Shown: in pieces, positions 1 to 7,736 of the stretch | Layout: each line of letters opens with the position of its first letter | Numbering within the stretch: the first letter of the stretch is position 1 | Assembly (NCBI RefSeq): GCF_000009985.1 | Contig: NC_007626.1 | Span: 186,001 to 250,000 of the forward strand | Length of the DNA stretch: 64,000 bases | Direction: 5' to 3' | Origin: Paramagnetospirillum magneticum AMB-1 | GTDB lineage: Bacteria > Pseudomonadota > Alphaproteobacteria > Rhodospirillales > Magnetospirillaceae | Made by a program: the position numbers and the translations under genes | The notes under the pieces: generated by a model | Told to the model about the DNA's origin: nothing | Database searches by the model: none | The model's input: the letters and a program-made list of their open reading frames with translations, nothing else

Positions 1-495
1 ATTCTCCACCCGCTGCGCATGAAGGCCCGCACCGCCTCGGGCGAGGAGGTGGAGGCCCTGGCCATCAACGAGGTGTCGCTGCTGCGCGAGACCCGTCAGG
101 CGGCCAAGCTGCGCATCCGCATCGACGGCAAGATCCGCATGGACGAGCTGATCTGCGACGGCATCCTGCTGTCCACTCCGGCGGGCAGCACCGCCTATAA
201 CCTGTCGGCCCACGGGCCGATCATCCCCTTGGGCGCCGGCATCGCGGCGCTGACCCCCATCTCCGCCTTCCGGCCCCGGCGCTGGCGCGGCGCCCTGCTG
301 CCCCACACCGCCAAGGTGGTGTTCGAGATTCTGGAAGCGGGCAAGCGGCCGGTCAGCGCCGTGGCCGACTACACCGAGGCCCGCGACGTGGTCGAGGTCG
401 AGGTGCGCGAGGACCGCACCTGCGATCTGGTCATGCTGTTCGACCCCGAGCACAATCTGGAGGAGCGCATCATCACCGAGCAGTTCCTGCCGTGA
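1..495 (+). CDS. nadK: NAD kinase, C-terminal part (5' end outside window)
   Basis: Phosphorylates NAD to NADP in the cytoplasm. The frame is open from base 1, so the N-terminal part with the GGDG nucleotide-binding motif lies outside the window; about 164 residues are visible. The family signature is clear: an NEV segment followed by [17 protein letters not shown], which matches the conserved STPxGSTAY NAD-binding region, then a C-terminal beta-rich half. The stop codon overlaps the start of the following permease gene (TGATG), so the two are probably cotranscribed, although no functional link is known. Identification rests on the motif and is firm; the true start cannot be seen. Confidence 0.93.
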
Positions 496-1541
496 TGATC
501 AGGCTGCGATCCTGGGCCGTGGCCCTCGGGCTTGGCGGCGTGGGAGGGAGTCTGTTCGCCGCCCTCGACCTGCCGCTGCCCTGGATGCTGGGGGCCTTGA
601 CGGCGGTCACCCTGGCGTCGCTCGGCGGGCTGCGGCCCGAAATCCCCGCTTCCATGCGCAGCGTGATGATCGCCGTGCTCGGCCTGATGCTGGGCAGCGC
701 CTTCTCGCCGGATCTGCTGGCGCGCATCGGGCGGTGGAGCGATTCCCTGCTGGTCCTGACCCTGGCCACCCTGGCCAGCGGCCTGCTGGTCACCTTCTAC
801 CTACGGCGCACGTCGAAAATGAGCCGGGTCACCGCCTTTTTCGCGGCGGCGCCGGGGGGCATCAACGAGATGGTCCTGACCGGCGGGGCCATGGGCGGGG
901 ACGAGCGTACCATCGCGCTCTCCCATTCGCTCCGCATCCTGCTGATCGTCTTCACCGTGCCGTTCGGCTACCGCCTGATCGCCCACGTCCATTCGGTCCC
1001 CATGGCCGAGAGCATGGGGCGGCTGGCCGATCTGGGCGGCATGGATGCGCTGGTCATGCTGGGCTCGGCTGTGGCCGGAGCGGCACTGGCCCGTCTGGCG
1101 CGCCTGCCGGCCTGGATGCTGACCGGCCCCATGCTGAGCAGCGCCGGCCTGCATCTGGCCGGGCTGACCGCCTTTCGCCCGCCCGCCGAACTGGTGGTGC
1201 TGGCCCAGCTGGTGACCGGCGCGTCCATCGGTTGCCGCTTTCGCGGCCTGTCCTGGTCGGACATGGCGGGGATGGCCCGTCCGGCCATGGGCGCTACCGC
1301 CATCATGCTGGTACTGTCGGCGGGAGCCGCCGGATTGCTGGCGGCGGGCGGGCATTCGTCCTTCGGGGTGCTGCTGCTGGCCTTCGTGCCGGGCGGCATC
1401 GCCGAGATGTGTCTGGTGGCGCTGGCTTTGGGCCAGGACGTGGCCTTCGTCTCCACCCATCACGTGGTGCGGGTGGTGATGGTGATCATGCTGGCGCCGC
1501 CCATCTTCAAATTGCTGGAACGCAGGGAGAGCCGCCGATGA
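495..1541 (+). CDS. AbrB-family (DUF382-type) membrane protein
   Basis: Integral inner-membrane protein of about 348 residues with roughly ten hydrophobic segments. It shows the internal duplication typical of AbrB-family proteins, often annotated as 'ammonia monooxygenase'-like. Each half carries a LPxWMLxG motif (LPLPWMLGAL near residue 25, RLPAWMLTGPM near residue 205) and a PGGxxEM motif (APGGINEM, VPGGIAEM). Function in the family is poorly defined; a transport or regulatory role is likely. ATG at 495 overlaps the nadK stop by one base; a GTG at 492 in the same frame is possible. Its own stop overlaps the next gene (ATGA), giving a three-gene run nadK-abrB-wbuC. Confidence 0.82.
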   Translation: MIRLRSWAVALGLGGVGGSLFAALDLPLPWMLGALTAVTLASLGGLRPEIPASMRSVMIAVLGLMLGSAFSPDLLARIGRWSDSLLVLTLATLASGLLVTFYLRRTSKMSRVTAFFAAAPGGINEMVLTGGAMGGDERTIALSHSLRILLIVFTVPFGYRLIAHVHSVPMAESMGRLADLGGMDALVMLGSAVAGAALARLARLPAWMLTGPMLSSAGLHLAGLTAFRPPAELVVLAQLVTGASIGCRFRGLSWSDMAGMARPAMGATAIMLVLSAGAAGLLAAGGHSSFGVLLLAFVPGGIAEMCLVALALGQDVAFVSTHHVVRVVMVIMLAPPIFKLLERRESRR

Positions 1542-2020
1542 GGACCATCGATTCCAGGGAACTGGCCGACCTGACCGCCGCCGCCGCCGAACGACCGCGG
1601 CGGCGGCTCAATATCAACCTGCACCAGGATGCGGCCGATTCGGTCCAGCGCATGGTCATCGCCTTCGAGCCCGAGACCTATATCCGCCCCCACCGCCATC
1701 CGGCACAGTTCGAGACTTTCATCCTGCTGCGCGGCCGGGGCACCTTGCTGTCCTTCGCCGATGACGGACGGGTCGAGACGCTCGTCGAGCTGGCCGAGGA
1801 CCGGGTGCGCGTGGTGGAAATTCCGCCCGGCACCTGGCACTCGCTGGTCTCGCGGGCCGAGGGAACTCTGGTGGTCGAGGTCAAGCCCGGCCCCTACCAG
1901 CCCACGGCTGAGGCCGACTTTGCCGCCTGGGCTCCGCCCGAGGGTCACAAGGATACGGATCGCTGCCGCGATTGGATGGCACAGTGCACGATCGGAGAGC
2001 GGTACACTCACCGAGCGTAG
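1538..2020 (+). CDS. wbuC: WbuC-family cupin-fold metalloprotein
   Basis: 160-residue single-domain cupin. The sequence follows the WbuC pattern from end to end: NLH near residue 27, VQRMVIAFEPETYIRPHRHP (residues 37-55), a glutamate a few residues later (E59), then EIPPGTWHSLVS with a third histidine (H101), and a C-terminal APPEG segment. H52, H54, E59 and H101 form the expected cupin metal site. WbuC proteins are associated with surface polysaccharide clusters, but their reaction is unknown. No polysaccharide genes are present here, so the role stays open. The start overlaps the preceding stop (ATGA). Confidence 0.85.
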   Translation: MRTIDSRELADLTAAAAERPRRRLNINLHQDAADSVQRMVIAFEPETYIRPHRHPAQFETFILLRGRGTLLSFADDGRVETLVELAEDRVRVVEIPPGTWHSLVSRAEGTLVVEVKPGPYQPTAEADFAAWAPPEGHKDTDRCRDWMAQCTIGERYTHRA

Positions 2021-2021
2021 A

Positions 2022-2040
2022 TTTGCTGCGCCGCAGCAAA
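2022..2040 (+). terminator. Palindrome just after wbuC, possible terminator
   Basis: TTTGCTGCG-C-CGCAGCAAA is a perfect 19-nt palindrome starting two bases after the wbuC stop. It could form a short hairpin once the central bases open. There is no following T tract, so termination is uncertain; an operator for the next gene is an alternative. Confidence 0.35.
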
Positions 2041-2193
2041 GGGTGACACGGGAATGTTACATTCCGCCCAGGCAATCCGCTTTCCATTGCAGGAATCTAT
2101 GCCATACTCTGCCCGTTGCCGCGCTGTGATGGGGGCGTCACTTCCGTGAGACTGCGTCGTCGCGCGTGGAACAGGCAATGTAAGGAGGGGTCG

Positions 2194-2670
2194 ATGAAGA
2201 AGTGGATTGCTTCGACTGTTGTCGCTTTGGCGGCGCTGTTCGCGTTTGGTCAGGAAGCCCGTGCCGATGGCGGCGTGGTCCTGGGTGTGCTGACCTGCAG
2301 CAAGACCGGAACCGGTACCACCTATGTGGTTCATTCCAGCACTCCGGTGAGCTGTGAGTACAACGGTGTCGGCGGCCCGTCCAAGTACACCGGCACCAGC
2401 GGCATCCTGTTCGGCATCGATCTCGAGATCGAGCACATGGCCGGCATGGGCTATCTGGTGATCGGCGGGACCATGACCAACAAGGACAGCCTGGCCGGCT
2501 ATTATGTCGGTGCCAAGGCCTCGGTGACCGTGGGCCTCGGCCTCGCCGCGCAGGCCGGTCTGGCCGGCGTCGGCAACGACATCGTCCTGGTTCCGGTCGG
2601 CCTGGGTGGCCAGATCGGCATCGGCGCCACCGCCGGTATCTCCTACGCGAACCTGAAGGGCGGCAAGTAA
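2194..2670 (+). CDS. DUF992-family exported protein
   Basis: 158-residue protein with a clear Sec signal peptide (MKKW, hydrophobic core, cleavage expected after the A-R-A near residue 24). The mature part is rich in Gly, Ala, Val and Thr and resembles DUF992 proteins, which are small secreted or periplasmic proteins of unknown function common in Alphaproteobacteria. Two cysteines (near residues 35 and 51) could form a disulfide. A strong ribosome binding site, AAGGAGGGG at 2182-2190, sets the start at 2194. It stands alone between wbuC and a convergent Mur ligase, with a bidirectional terminator just downstream. Confidence 0.8.
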   Translation: MKKWIASTVVALAALFAFGQEARADGGVVLGVLTCSKTGTGTTYVVHSSTPVSCEYNGVGGPSKYTGTSGILFGIDLEIEHMAGMGYLVIGGTMTNKDSLAGYYVGAKASVTVGLGLAAQAGLAGVGNDIVLVPVGLGGQIGIGATAGISYANLKGGK

Positions 2671-2694
2671 GCCTCTCCCGTCACGGTGACGTGA

Positions 2695-2728
2695 AAGGGC
2701 GGGACGCCACGGCGTCCCGCCCTTCTTA
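2695..2728. terminator. Bidirectional intrinsic terminator between DUF992 gene and mpl
   Basis: Perfect inverted repeat AAGGGCGGGACGCC / GGCGTCCCGCCCTT (2695-2724), followed on the plus strand by TTCTTATTT and on the minus strand by TTTCAC. It serves the two convergent genes; the mpl stop codon lies at its edge. Confidence 0.75.
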
Positions 2729-4123
2729 TTTGAGCCGTGCCAGGATCTCTGCCGCGAACAGGGACAGGGTGTCGTCGCGGGCGCCCATCACCACGATGCG
2801 GTCGCCGGGCCGGGCCATCTCCACCAGGGCATCGCCGCAGGCGGCGCGCTCGGGCACGGCCAGGGCGCGGCGGCCCCGCGCCGTGATGGCCTCGGCCAGG
2901 TGGGCGCTGGTCACCGAACGGTCCACCGTGCCGCCGAAATAGACCGGGTCGGGCATGACCAGCACGTCGTCGGGCCCCAGCCTCTCGGCGAAGCAGGCGA
3001 CGAATTCGTCCTTCATCAGGCGCAGCGGCCCGAAGCCGTGGGGCTGGAACATGACCAGCAGACGGCCGGGCCAGTCGTGCAGGGTGGCCAGGGTGGCGGA
3101 GATCTTGTCGGGGTTGTGGGCGAAGTCGTCGATGACCGTGACGCCGCCCTTGGTGCCGACGGTTTCCAGGCGGCGGCGCACGCCGGAGAACTCGCCCAGC
3201 GCCGTTGCCGCGTCCTCCAGTCCAAGTCCGGCGGCCAGGGCGCCCGCCAGGGCCGCCAGGGCGTTGGAGACGTTGTGGCGGCCGGGCACCAGCAGCTTGA
3301 CCGGCATGGTCTTGCCATCCCTGGTCCGCGCCGTGAAGGCGATGCCGTCCGGCGCCGGGCTGACGTTCTCGGCCCAAAGATCGGCGCCCGGGTCCTCCAG
3401 GCTGTAGGTCACCACCCGGTCGGCGGGCAGGGTGGCGGCCAGGGCCGCCGTCTCGCCGTTGTCCAGGTTCAGCACCGCCACCCGCGCCTTGGCGGTGAAG
3501 TCGGCGAACAGGCGGCGCAGCTCGTCCATGGACTTGTGGTCCAGGGCGATGTTGTTCACCAGGGCGATCCGGGGGGCGTAGTTGGCGATGGAGCCGTCGC
3601 TTTCGTCCACCTCGGCCACGAAGGCCGGGCCGTCGCCCACCAGGGCGCTGGAAAAGGGCGAATCGGGGCGGACGAAGTTCTTCATCACCGCGCCGTTCAT
3701 CACCGTCGGCCTGCGGCCGCAGCGTTCCAGAATCCAGCCCAGCATGCCGGTGGTGGTGGACTTGCCACTGGTGCCGGCGATGCCGATGGGCAGCTCCGAG
3801 GCATTGAACAGCCGGGCCAGCAATTGCGGCCGGGTCAGCATGGGCGCCTTCAGGGCGCGGGCCGCCACCACGTCGGGCACGGTGTCTTCCACCGCCGCCG
3901 AGGTGACCAGCACCTGGGCCGGGTCGGTGATGCCGCTGCCGTCCTGGGGGAACAGGCGGATGCCCAGTCCCTGCAGGTATTCGAACTTGGGCGCCAGCCG
4001 TCCCTGGTCCAGGGAGCGGTCGGAACCGGCCACCTTGTGGCCGCGGGCGTGGACGATCAGCGCCAGGGGCAGCATGCCGCTGCCGCCGATGCCGCAGAAG
4101 AAATAGGGGGTGTCGTGCTCCAT
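2726..4123 (-). CDS. mpl: Mur ligase, Mpl-like (UDP-MurNAc:tripeptide ligase)
   Basis: 465-residue ATP-dependent Mur ligase. N-terminal GIGGSGM nucleotide motif (residues 11-17), P-loop GTSGKST (117-123; usually GTHGKTT), an EVDESDG catalytic segment, FSGVRRRLE, and DDFAHNP in the C-terminal domain. The SGVRRR and DDFAHxP motifs are Mpl-like, whereas MurC has DDYxHHP. Mpl rejoins the recycled tripeptide L-Ala-D-Glu-mDAP to UDP-MurNAc. The divergent neighbour is an LD-carboxypeptidase, which makes that tripeptide from tetrapeptide, and this supports the Mpl reading over MurC. Odd points: H to S in the P-loop and H to N in DDFAHHP. Confidence 0.8.
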   Translation of the reverse strand: MEHDTPYFFCGIGGSGMLPLALIVHARGHKVAGSDRSLDQGRLAPKFEYLQGLGIRLFPQDGSGITDPAQVLVTSAAVEDTVPDVVAARALKAPMLTRPQLLARLFNASELPIGIAGTSGKSTTTGMLGWILERCGRRPTVMNGAVMKNFVRPDSPFSSALVGDGPAFVAEVDESDGSIANYAPRIALVNNIALDHKSMDELRRLFADFTAKARVAVLNLDNGETAALAATLPADRVVTYSLEDPGADLWAENVSPAPDGIAFTARTRDGKTMPVKLLVPGRHNVSNALAALAGALAAGLGLEDAATALGEFSGVRRRLETVGTKGGVTVIDDFAHNPDKISATLATLHDWPGRLLVMFQPHGFGPLRLMKDEFVACFAERLGPDDVLVMPDPVYFGGTVDRSVTSAHLAEAITARGRRALAVPERAACGDALVEMARPGDRIVVMGARDDTLSLFAAEILARLK

Positions 4124-4173
4124 GGCCGGAGGCTACAATTCGCGGCCTTTGACGGCAAGGGGATCGACGGAAG

Positions 4174-5019
4174 ATGGGTGCAGGCAGAACCAGGATCGGC
4201 ATCGTCGCACCGGGCTCGGCCATCGACGACGGCATCGCCGGACGGGTCTCCGCCCTGGCCTCCGGCCTTTATCCCGACGGGCGGGTGGAACTGGTCTTCC
4301 ATCCCCAATGCTTCGAGAGGCAGGGCCATTTCGCCGGCAGCGACGAGGTCCGCCGCGCCGTCTTCGCCCAATTCGCCAATGACGACAGCCTGGACGCCCT
4401 GTGGTTCGCCCGCGGCGGCTATGGCGCCTGCCGGCTGATCGAGGGATTGCTGCCCCTGCTGGGAGAGGGCGCCCGGCGCAAGGTCTACATGGGCTATTCC
4501 GACGGGGGCTCGCTGCTCGGCGCCCTGTATGGTCGGGGCTTTCACCATCTGGCCCATGGACCCATGCCGGTGGACATCATCCGTCCCGGCGGCGAGGCGG
4601 CGGTGGTCCGTGCCCTGGGCTTTCTGGCCGAGCGCAAACCCGAGGCGCTGGAGCCCTCGCTGTCGCCCGAAGTGCCGACGGCGGCCTTTAATCTGACCAT
4701 CCTGGCGCATCTGCTGGGCACGCCCTGGCAGCCCGACCTGGCGGGTCATGTGCTGATGGTCGAGGAAGTGTCGGAATACATGTACCGCATCGACCGGGAC
4801 CTGTTCCAGGTGACCAGCAATCCGGCGCTCCGCCACGTGGCGGGGCTGAAGCTGGGGCGCTGCTCCGACATTCCGCCCAACGAGCCCGATTTCGGCCAGA
4901 CCGAGGAGGAGGTGGCGCGAGCCTGGTGCGGACGGGCCGGCATCGCCTATCTGGGCCGCGCCGATATCGGCCATGACGTGGGCAACAAGGTGGTGCCCTT
5001 CGGCTTGTGGCGAGTCTGA
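4174..5019 (+). CDS. ldcA: LD-carboxypeptidase (peptidase family S66)
   Basis: 281-residue cytoplasmic serine peptidase that removes the terminal D-Ala from murein tetrapeptides during cell-wall recycling. The S66 triad is visible: nucleophile Ser109 in GYSD, glutamate in VEEVSEYMYRIDR (E197-E201), and His267 in GHDVGNKVVPFG. Length is near the family norm of about 300, and there is no signal peptide. The gene starts 50 bases from the oppositely oriented mpl gene, so the two share a promoter region. The pair represents two consecutive steps of peptidoglycan recycling: tetrapeptide to tripeptide, then re-ligation. Confidence 0.9.
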   Translation: MGAGRTRIGIVAPGSAIDDGIAGRVSALASGLYPDGRVELVFHPQCFERQGHFAGSDEVRRAVFAQFANDDSLDALWFARGGYGACRLIEGLLPLLGEGARRKVYMGYSDGGSLLGALYGRGFHHLAHGPMPVDIIRPGGEAAVVRALGFLAERKPEALEPSLSPEVPTAAFNLTILAHLLGTPWQPDLAGHVLMVEEVSEYMYRIDRDLFQVTSNPALRHVAGLKLGRCSDIPPNEPDFGQTEEEVARAWCGRAGIAYLGRADIGHDVGNKVVPFGLWRV

Positions 5020-5152
5020 TGCCCGACCCCGATGAACCCGGTTCGTCGGGGGTGGGTCAGGCCCAAGGGGCCGCGCCGCTCATGCGGCGGCGCCCGGCGC
5101 CTGAGGGCGGTCCCGGGGATTGCTCGCAATCACGGGGACATGAGCAGAAACA

Positions 5153-5166
5153 GGCACCATAGTGCA
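5153..5166. promoter_or_regulatory. Candidate BoxR operator upstream of boxR
   Basis: GGCACCATAGTGCA, 13 of 14 positions matching the TGCA-N6-TGCA form apart from the first base. It lies 74 bases before the boxR start, and its centre (CATAGT) looks like a -10 hexamer, so autoregulation is plausible. Confidence 0.6.
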
Positions 5167-5239
5167 TGTCCGGGCTAGCCAATCCGGAACGGCCGTGCTT
5201 CACTGAATGCCGGGCAACAGGAATTCGGGCACGGGACAC

Positions 5240-6112
5240 ATGGTCGAACAGGCGGAATTCGCCGTTCTCGCCAGACGGTTGGGGGATCGGGTCAAGGGCT
5301 TTCGCGCCCGGCGCGGCATGTCGCGCAAGGACCTGTCCAGCCATGCCGGCATTTCCGAGCGCTACCTCGCCCAGCTGGAAGGCGGACAGGCCAATGTCAG
5401 CGTCAATATCCTGTGGCTGCTGGCCCAGGCCATGGATACGCCCATCACCGAACTGATCGAGGCGGAGGCCGAGGCCAGCCATCCCGACCTGCCCCTGGCC
5501 AAGAAGTTCCTCGACCAGCTGACTCCGGACCAGCAATCCGAGGCCTATGTCCTGCTGCGCCAGAACTTCAAGCGCGGCCTGAAGCTCAAGCGCCGGGTGG
5601 CCTTGATCGGCTTACGCGGCGCGGGCAAGACCACCCTGGGCGAGGCGGTGGCCGGGCGCTTTGCCGCCCCCTTCCGGCGCATCACCTCGATGATCGAGCA
5701 GATGGCCGGCATGGACATGACCGAGATCCTGCTGTCCACCGGCCAGAAGGGCTATCGCAAGCTGGAATATTCCGCCTTGGAAAACACGCTGGAAGCCCAG
5801 CCCACCATGGTGCTCGAGGCCGGCGGCTCCCTGGTGTCAGAGCCCCGCACCTTCGAACTGCTGCTGCAATCGTGCTTCACCATCTGGGTCCAAGCCTCGC
5901 CCGAGGACCATATGCGCCGGGTCATGGGCCAGGGCGACCTGCGCCCCATCGCCGGACAGCAGATGGCCGCCATGGAAGACCTGAAGGCCATCCTGGAGGC
6001 GCGCCGTCACCTCTATGGCCGGGCCGATGCGGTGATCAACACCTCGGGCCGCAGCATCGCGGATAGCGTCGAGGAGATGTCGCGGCTGTGCGCCCCGCAT
6101 CTGGGGCTGTGA
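5240..6112 (+). CDS. boxR: BoxR/BzdR-type regulator (HTH plus shikimate-kinase-like domain)
   Basis: 290-residue regulator with the architecture of BzdR and BoxR: an N-terminal XRE-type helix-turn-helix (about residues 14-72), a linker, and a C-terminal shikimate-kinase-like domain with P-loop GLRGAGKTT (124-132). In Azoarcus, proteins of this type repress benzoate genes and are released by benzoyl-CoA. Here it precedes the box genes directly, and candidate sites for it lie before boxR, the formate dehydrogenase operon, the DUF4863 gene and boxC. ATG 5240 gives the usual length; an upstream ATG at 5207 would add 11 residues and has no better ribosome site. Confidence 0.9.
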   Translation: MVEQAEFAVLARRLGDRVKGFRARRGMSRKDLSSHAGISERYLAQLEGGQANVSVNILWLLAQAMDTPITELIEAEAEASHPDLPLAKKFLDQLTPDQQSEAYVLLRQNFKRGLKLKRRVALIGLRGAGKTTLGEAVAGRFAAPFRRITSMIEQMAGMDMTEILLSTGQKGYRKLEYSALENTLEAQPTMVLEAGGSLVSEPRTFELLLQSCFTIWVQASPEDHMRRVMGQGDLRPIAGQQMAAMEDLKAILEARRHLYGRADAVINTSGRSIADSVEEMSRLCAPHLGL

Positions 6113-6125
6113 ATTTGTCGCCGCC

Positions 6126-6139
6126 TGCACTATAGTGCA
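6126..6139. promoter_or_regulatory. Perfect BoxR operator at the formate dehydrogenase operon
   Basis: TGCACTATAGTGCA, a perfect 14-bp palindrome and TGCA-N6-TGCA match, between the boxR stop (6112) and the start of the next gene (6144). TATAGT at 6131-6136 would place a transcription start near base 6143, almost at the ATG. Repressor binding there would block RNA polymerase directly. Confidence 0.75.
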
Positions 6140-6143
6140 TTGG

Positions 6144-7736
6144 ATGAGCGCTACCTCCCGCACCCACCGCCGCCTCGGCCCCGCCGCCGCCTCGCCCGTC
6201 TCCGTGGCCGAAATTGTCGCCGTGCTGCCCGAAGACTTCCGCCGCCGGGATCTGCTGATCGAGAATCTGCACGGGCTGCAGGACGGATTCGGCGGCCTGT
6301 ATCGCCACCATCTGGCAGCCCTGGCCGAGGAAATGCGCCTCAGCCCCGCCGAAGTGCAGGAAACGGCCAGCTTCTACGCCCATTTCCGCCTGCTCGATGA
6401 CCATGAGGCGGCGCCGGCGGCCGTGCTGCGCCGCTGCACCGGTCCGGCCTGCTCCATGCGTCCGCTCGACCTGGGTGCCCTGCCCGACGGGGTGATGGTC
6501 GAAGACGTGCCCTGCACCGGCCTGTGCGACCATGCCCCCGTCGCCCTGGCTGGCAAGGTGCCGGTGCGCCGGGCCGATGCCGCCAAGGTGGCCAGGGCTC
6601 TGGCCGAGCCTTACTCTCCGCCAATGCCGTCCGGAGAGTCCTTTCCCGTTCTCGACCGCTGCCTGTCGGGCGAGCTGCCCCGTGATGAGGCGCTGACCGA
6701 GCTGGAGCGGGCGGGCCTGCGCGGCATGGGCGGGGCCGGTTTTCCCACCGCCCGCAAATGGCGCAGTGTCGCCGCCCAGCCCGGTCCCCGGCTGGTGGTG
6801 GTCAATGCCGACGAGGGCGAGCCCGGCACCTTCAAGGACCGCTGGTTCCTGGAAAACCATGCCGCCCAAGTGCTGGAAGGCGCCCTGATCGCCGCCTGGG
6901 CGGTGGAGGCCGACGAGGTCTATCTCTATCTGCGCGACGAGTATGCAGACCTGCATAAAGGCTTGGCGACGCTGATCCGGGACCTGCCCGGCGACATCAC
7001 CATCCATCTGCGCCGGGGGGCGGGGGCCTATGTCTGCGGCGAGGAATCGGCGCTGATCGAAAGCCTGGAGGGCAAGCGCGGCCTGCCGCGCCAGCGCCCG
7101 CCCTATGTGGCGGAGGTGGGGCTGTTCGGGCGCCCCACCCTGGTCAATAATGTCGAGACCCTGTACTGGGTCAGCCGCCTTCTGGCCGAAGGCGCCGAGC
7201 TGTTCGGCAACGAAGGCCGCAACGGCCATCACGGTCTTCGCACCTATTCCGTCTCCGGAAGAGTCAAGGAGCCGGGGGTGAAGATCGCCCCCAACGGCAT
7301 TACCGTCTCCGAACTGATCGACGAGTTCTGCGGCGGCATGGAGGACGGCCATGTGCTGGCCGCCTATTTGCCGGGCGGCGCCTCGGGCGGCTTTCTGCCG
7401 GCCCGGCTGCAGCCGCCCCTGGCCTTCGGCGCCATCGAGGAGCATGGCGGCTTCATCGGTTCGGCGGCGGTGGTGGTGTTCTCCCAGGCCGACGACTTGC
7501 GGGCGGTGGCCCTGAACCTGGCCCGCTTCTTCGCCCATGAAAGCTGTGGCCAGTGCACGCCCTGCCGGGTGGGCACCGCCAAATCGGTGGGCTTGCTGGC
7601 CGGTCCCGCCTGGGATCGCGATCTGCTGGACGATCTGGCCGGGGTGATGCGCGACGCTTCCATCTGCGGCCTGGGGCAGGCGGCGCCCAATGTGTGGCAG
7701 AGCCTGTTTCGGCACTTCCCCGAGGTGGTGACATGA
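6144..7736 (+). CDS. NAD-dependent formate dehydrogenase, NuoE-NuoF-type diaphorase subunit
   Basis: 530-residue fusion. Residues 1-150 are NuoE-like with a [2Fe-2S] site (C98, C103, C124, C128). The rest is NuoF-like: NAD-binding GMGGAGFPTARKW, FMN-binding NADEGEPGTFKDR, GAYVCGEESALIES, and a [4Fe-4S] site in ESCGQCTPC plus a later Cys in SICGLG. It carries electrons from the molybdenum subunit encoded next (ATGA overlap) to NAD+. An in-frame GTG at 6135 lies inside the operator; ATG 6144 is preferred, and no Shine-Dalgarno is seen before it, which fits a leaderless message. Complex I is excluded because the other nuo genes are absent and the partner has a formate dehydrogenase active site. 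Confidence 0.88.
   Translation: MSATSRTHRRLGPAAASPVSVAEIVAVLPEDFRRRDLLIENLHGLQDGFGGLYRHHLAALAEEMRLSPAEVQETASFYAHFRLLDDHEAAPAAVLRRCTGPACSMRPLDLGALPDGVMVEDVPCTGLCDHAPVALAGKVPVRRADAAKVARALAEPYSPPMPSGESFPVLDRCLSGELPRDEALTELERAGLRGMGGAGFPTARKWRSVAAQPGPRLVVVNADEGEPGTFKDRWFLENHAAQVLEGALIAAWAVEADEVYLYLRDEYADLHKGLATLIRDLPGDITIHLRRGAGAYVCGEESALIESLEGKRGLPRQRPPYVAEVGLFGRPTLVNNVETLYWVSRLLAEGAELFGNEGRNGHHGLRTYSVSGRVKEPGVKIAPNGITVSELIDEFCGGMEDGHVLAAYLPGGASGGFLPARLQPPLAFGAIEEHGGFIGSAAVVVFSQADDLRAVALNLARFFAHESCGQCTPCRVGTAKSVGLLAGPAWDRDLLDDLAGVMRDASICGLGQAAPNVWQSLFRHFPEVVT

Noticed and set aside
2726..4123. Calling the Mur ligase MurC
   Set aside because: DDFAHxP and SGVRRR fit Mpl better, and the divergent LdcA supports recycling; still left at moderate confidence.
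5024..5140. GC-rich region with several hairpins upstream of boxR as a riboswitch
   Set aside because: Hairpins such as GCGCCGCTCATGCGGCGGCGC are present, but there is no known riboswitch pattern; probably the ldcA terminator region.
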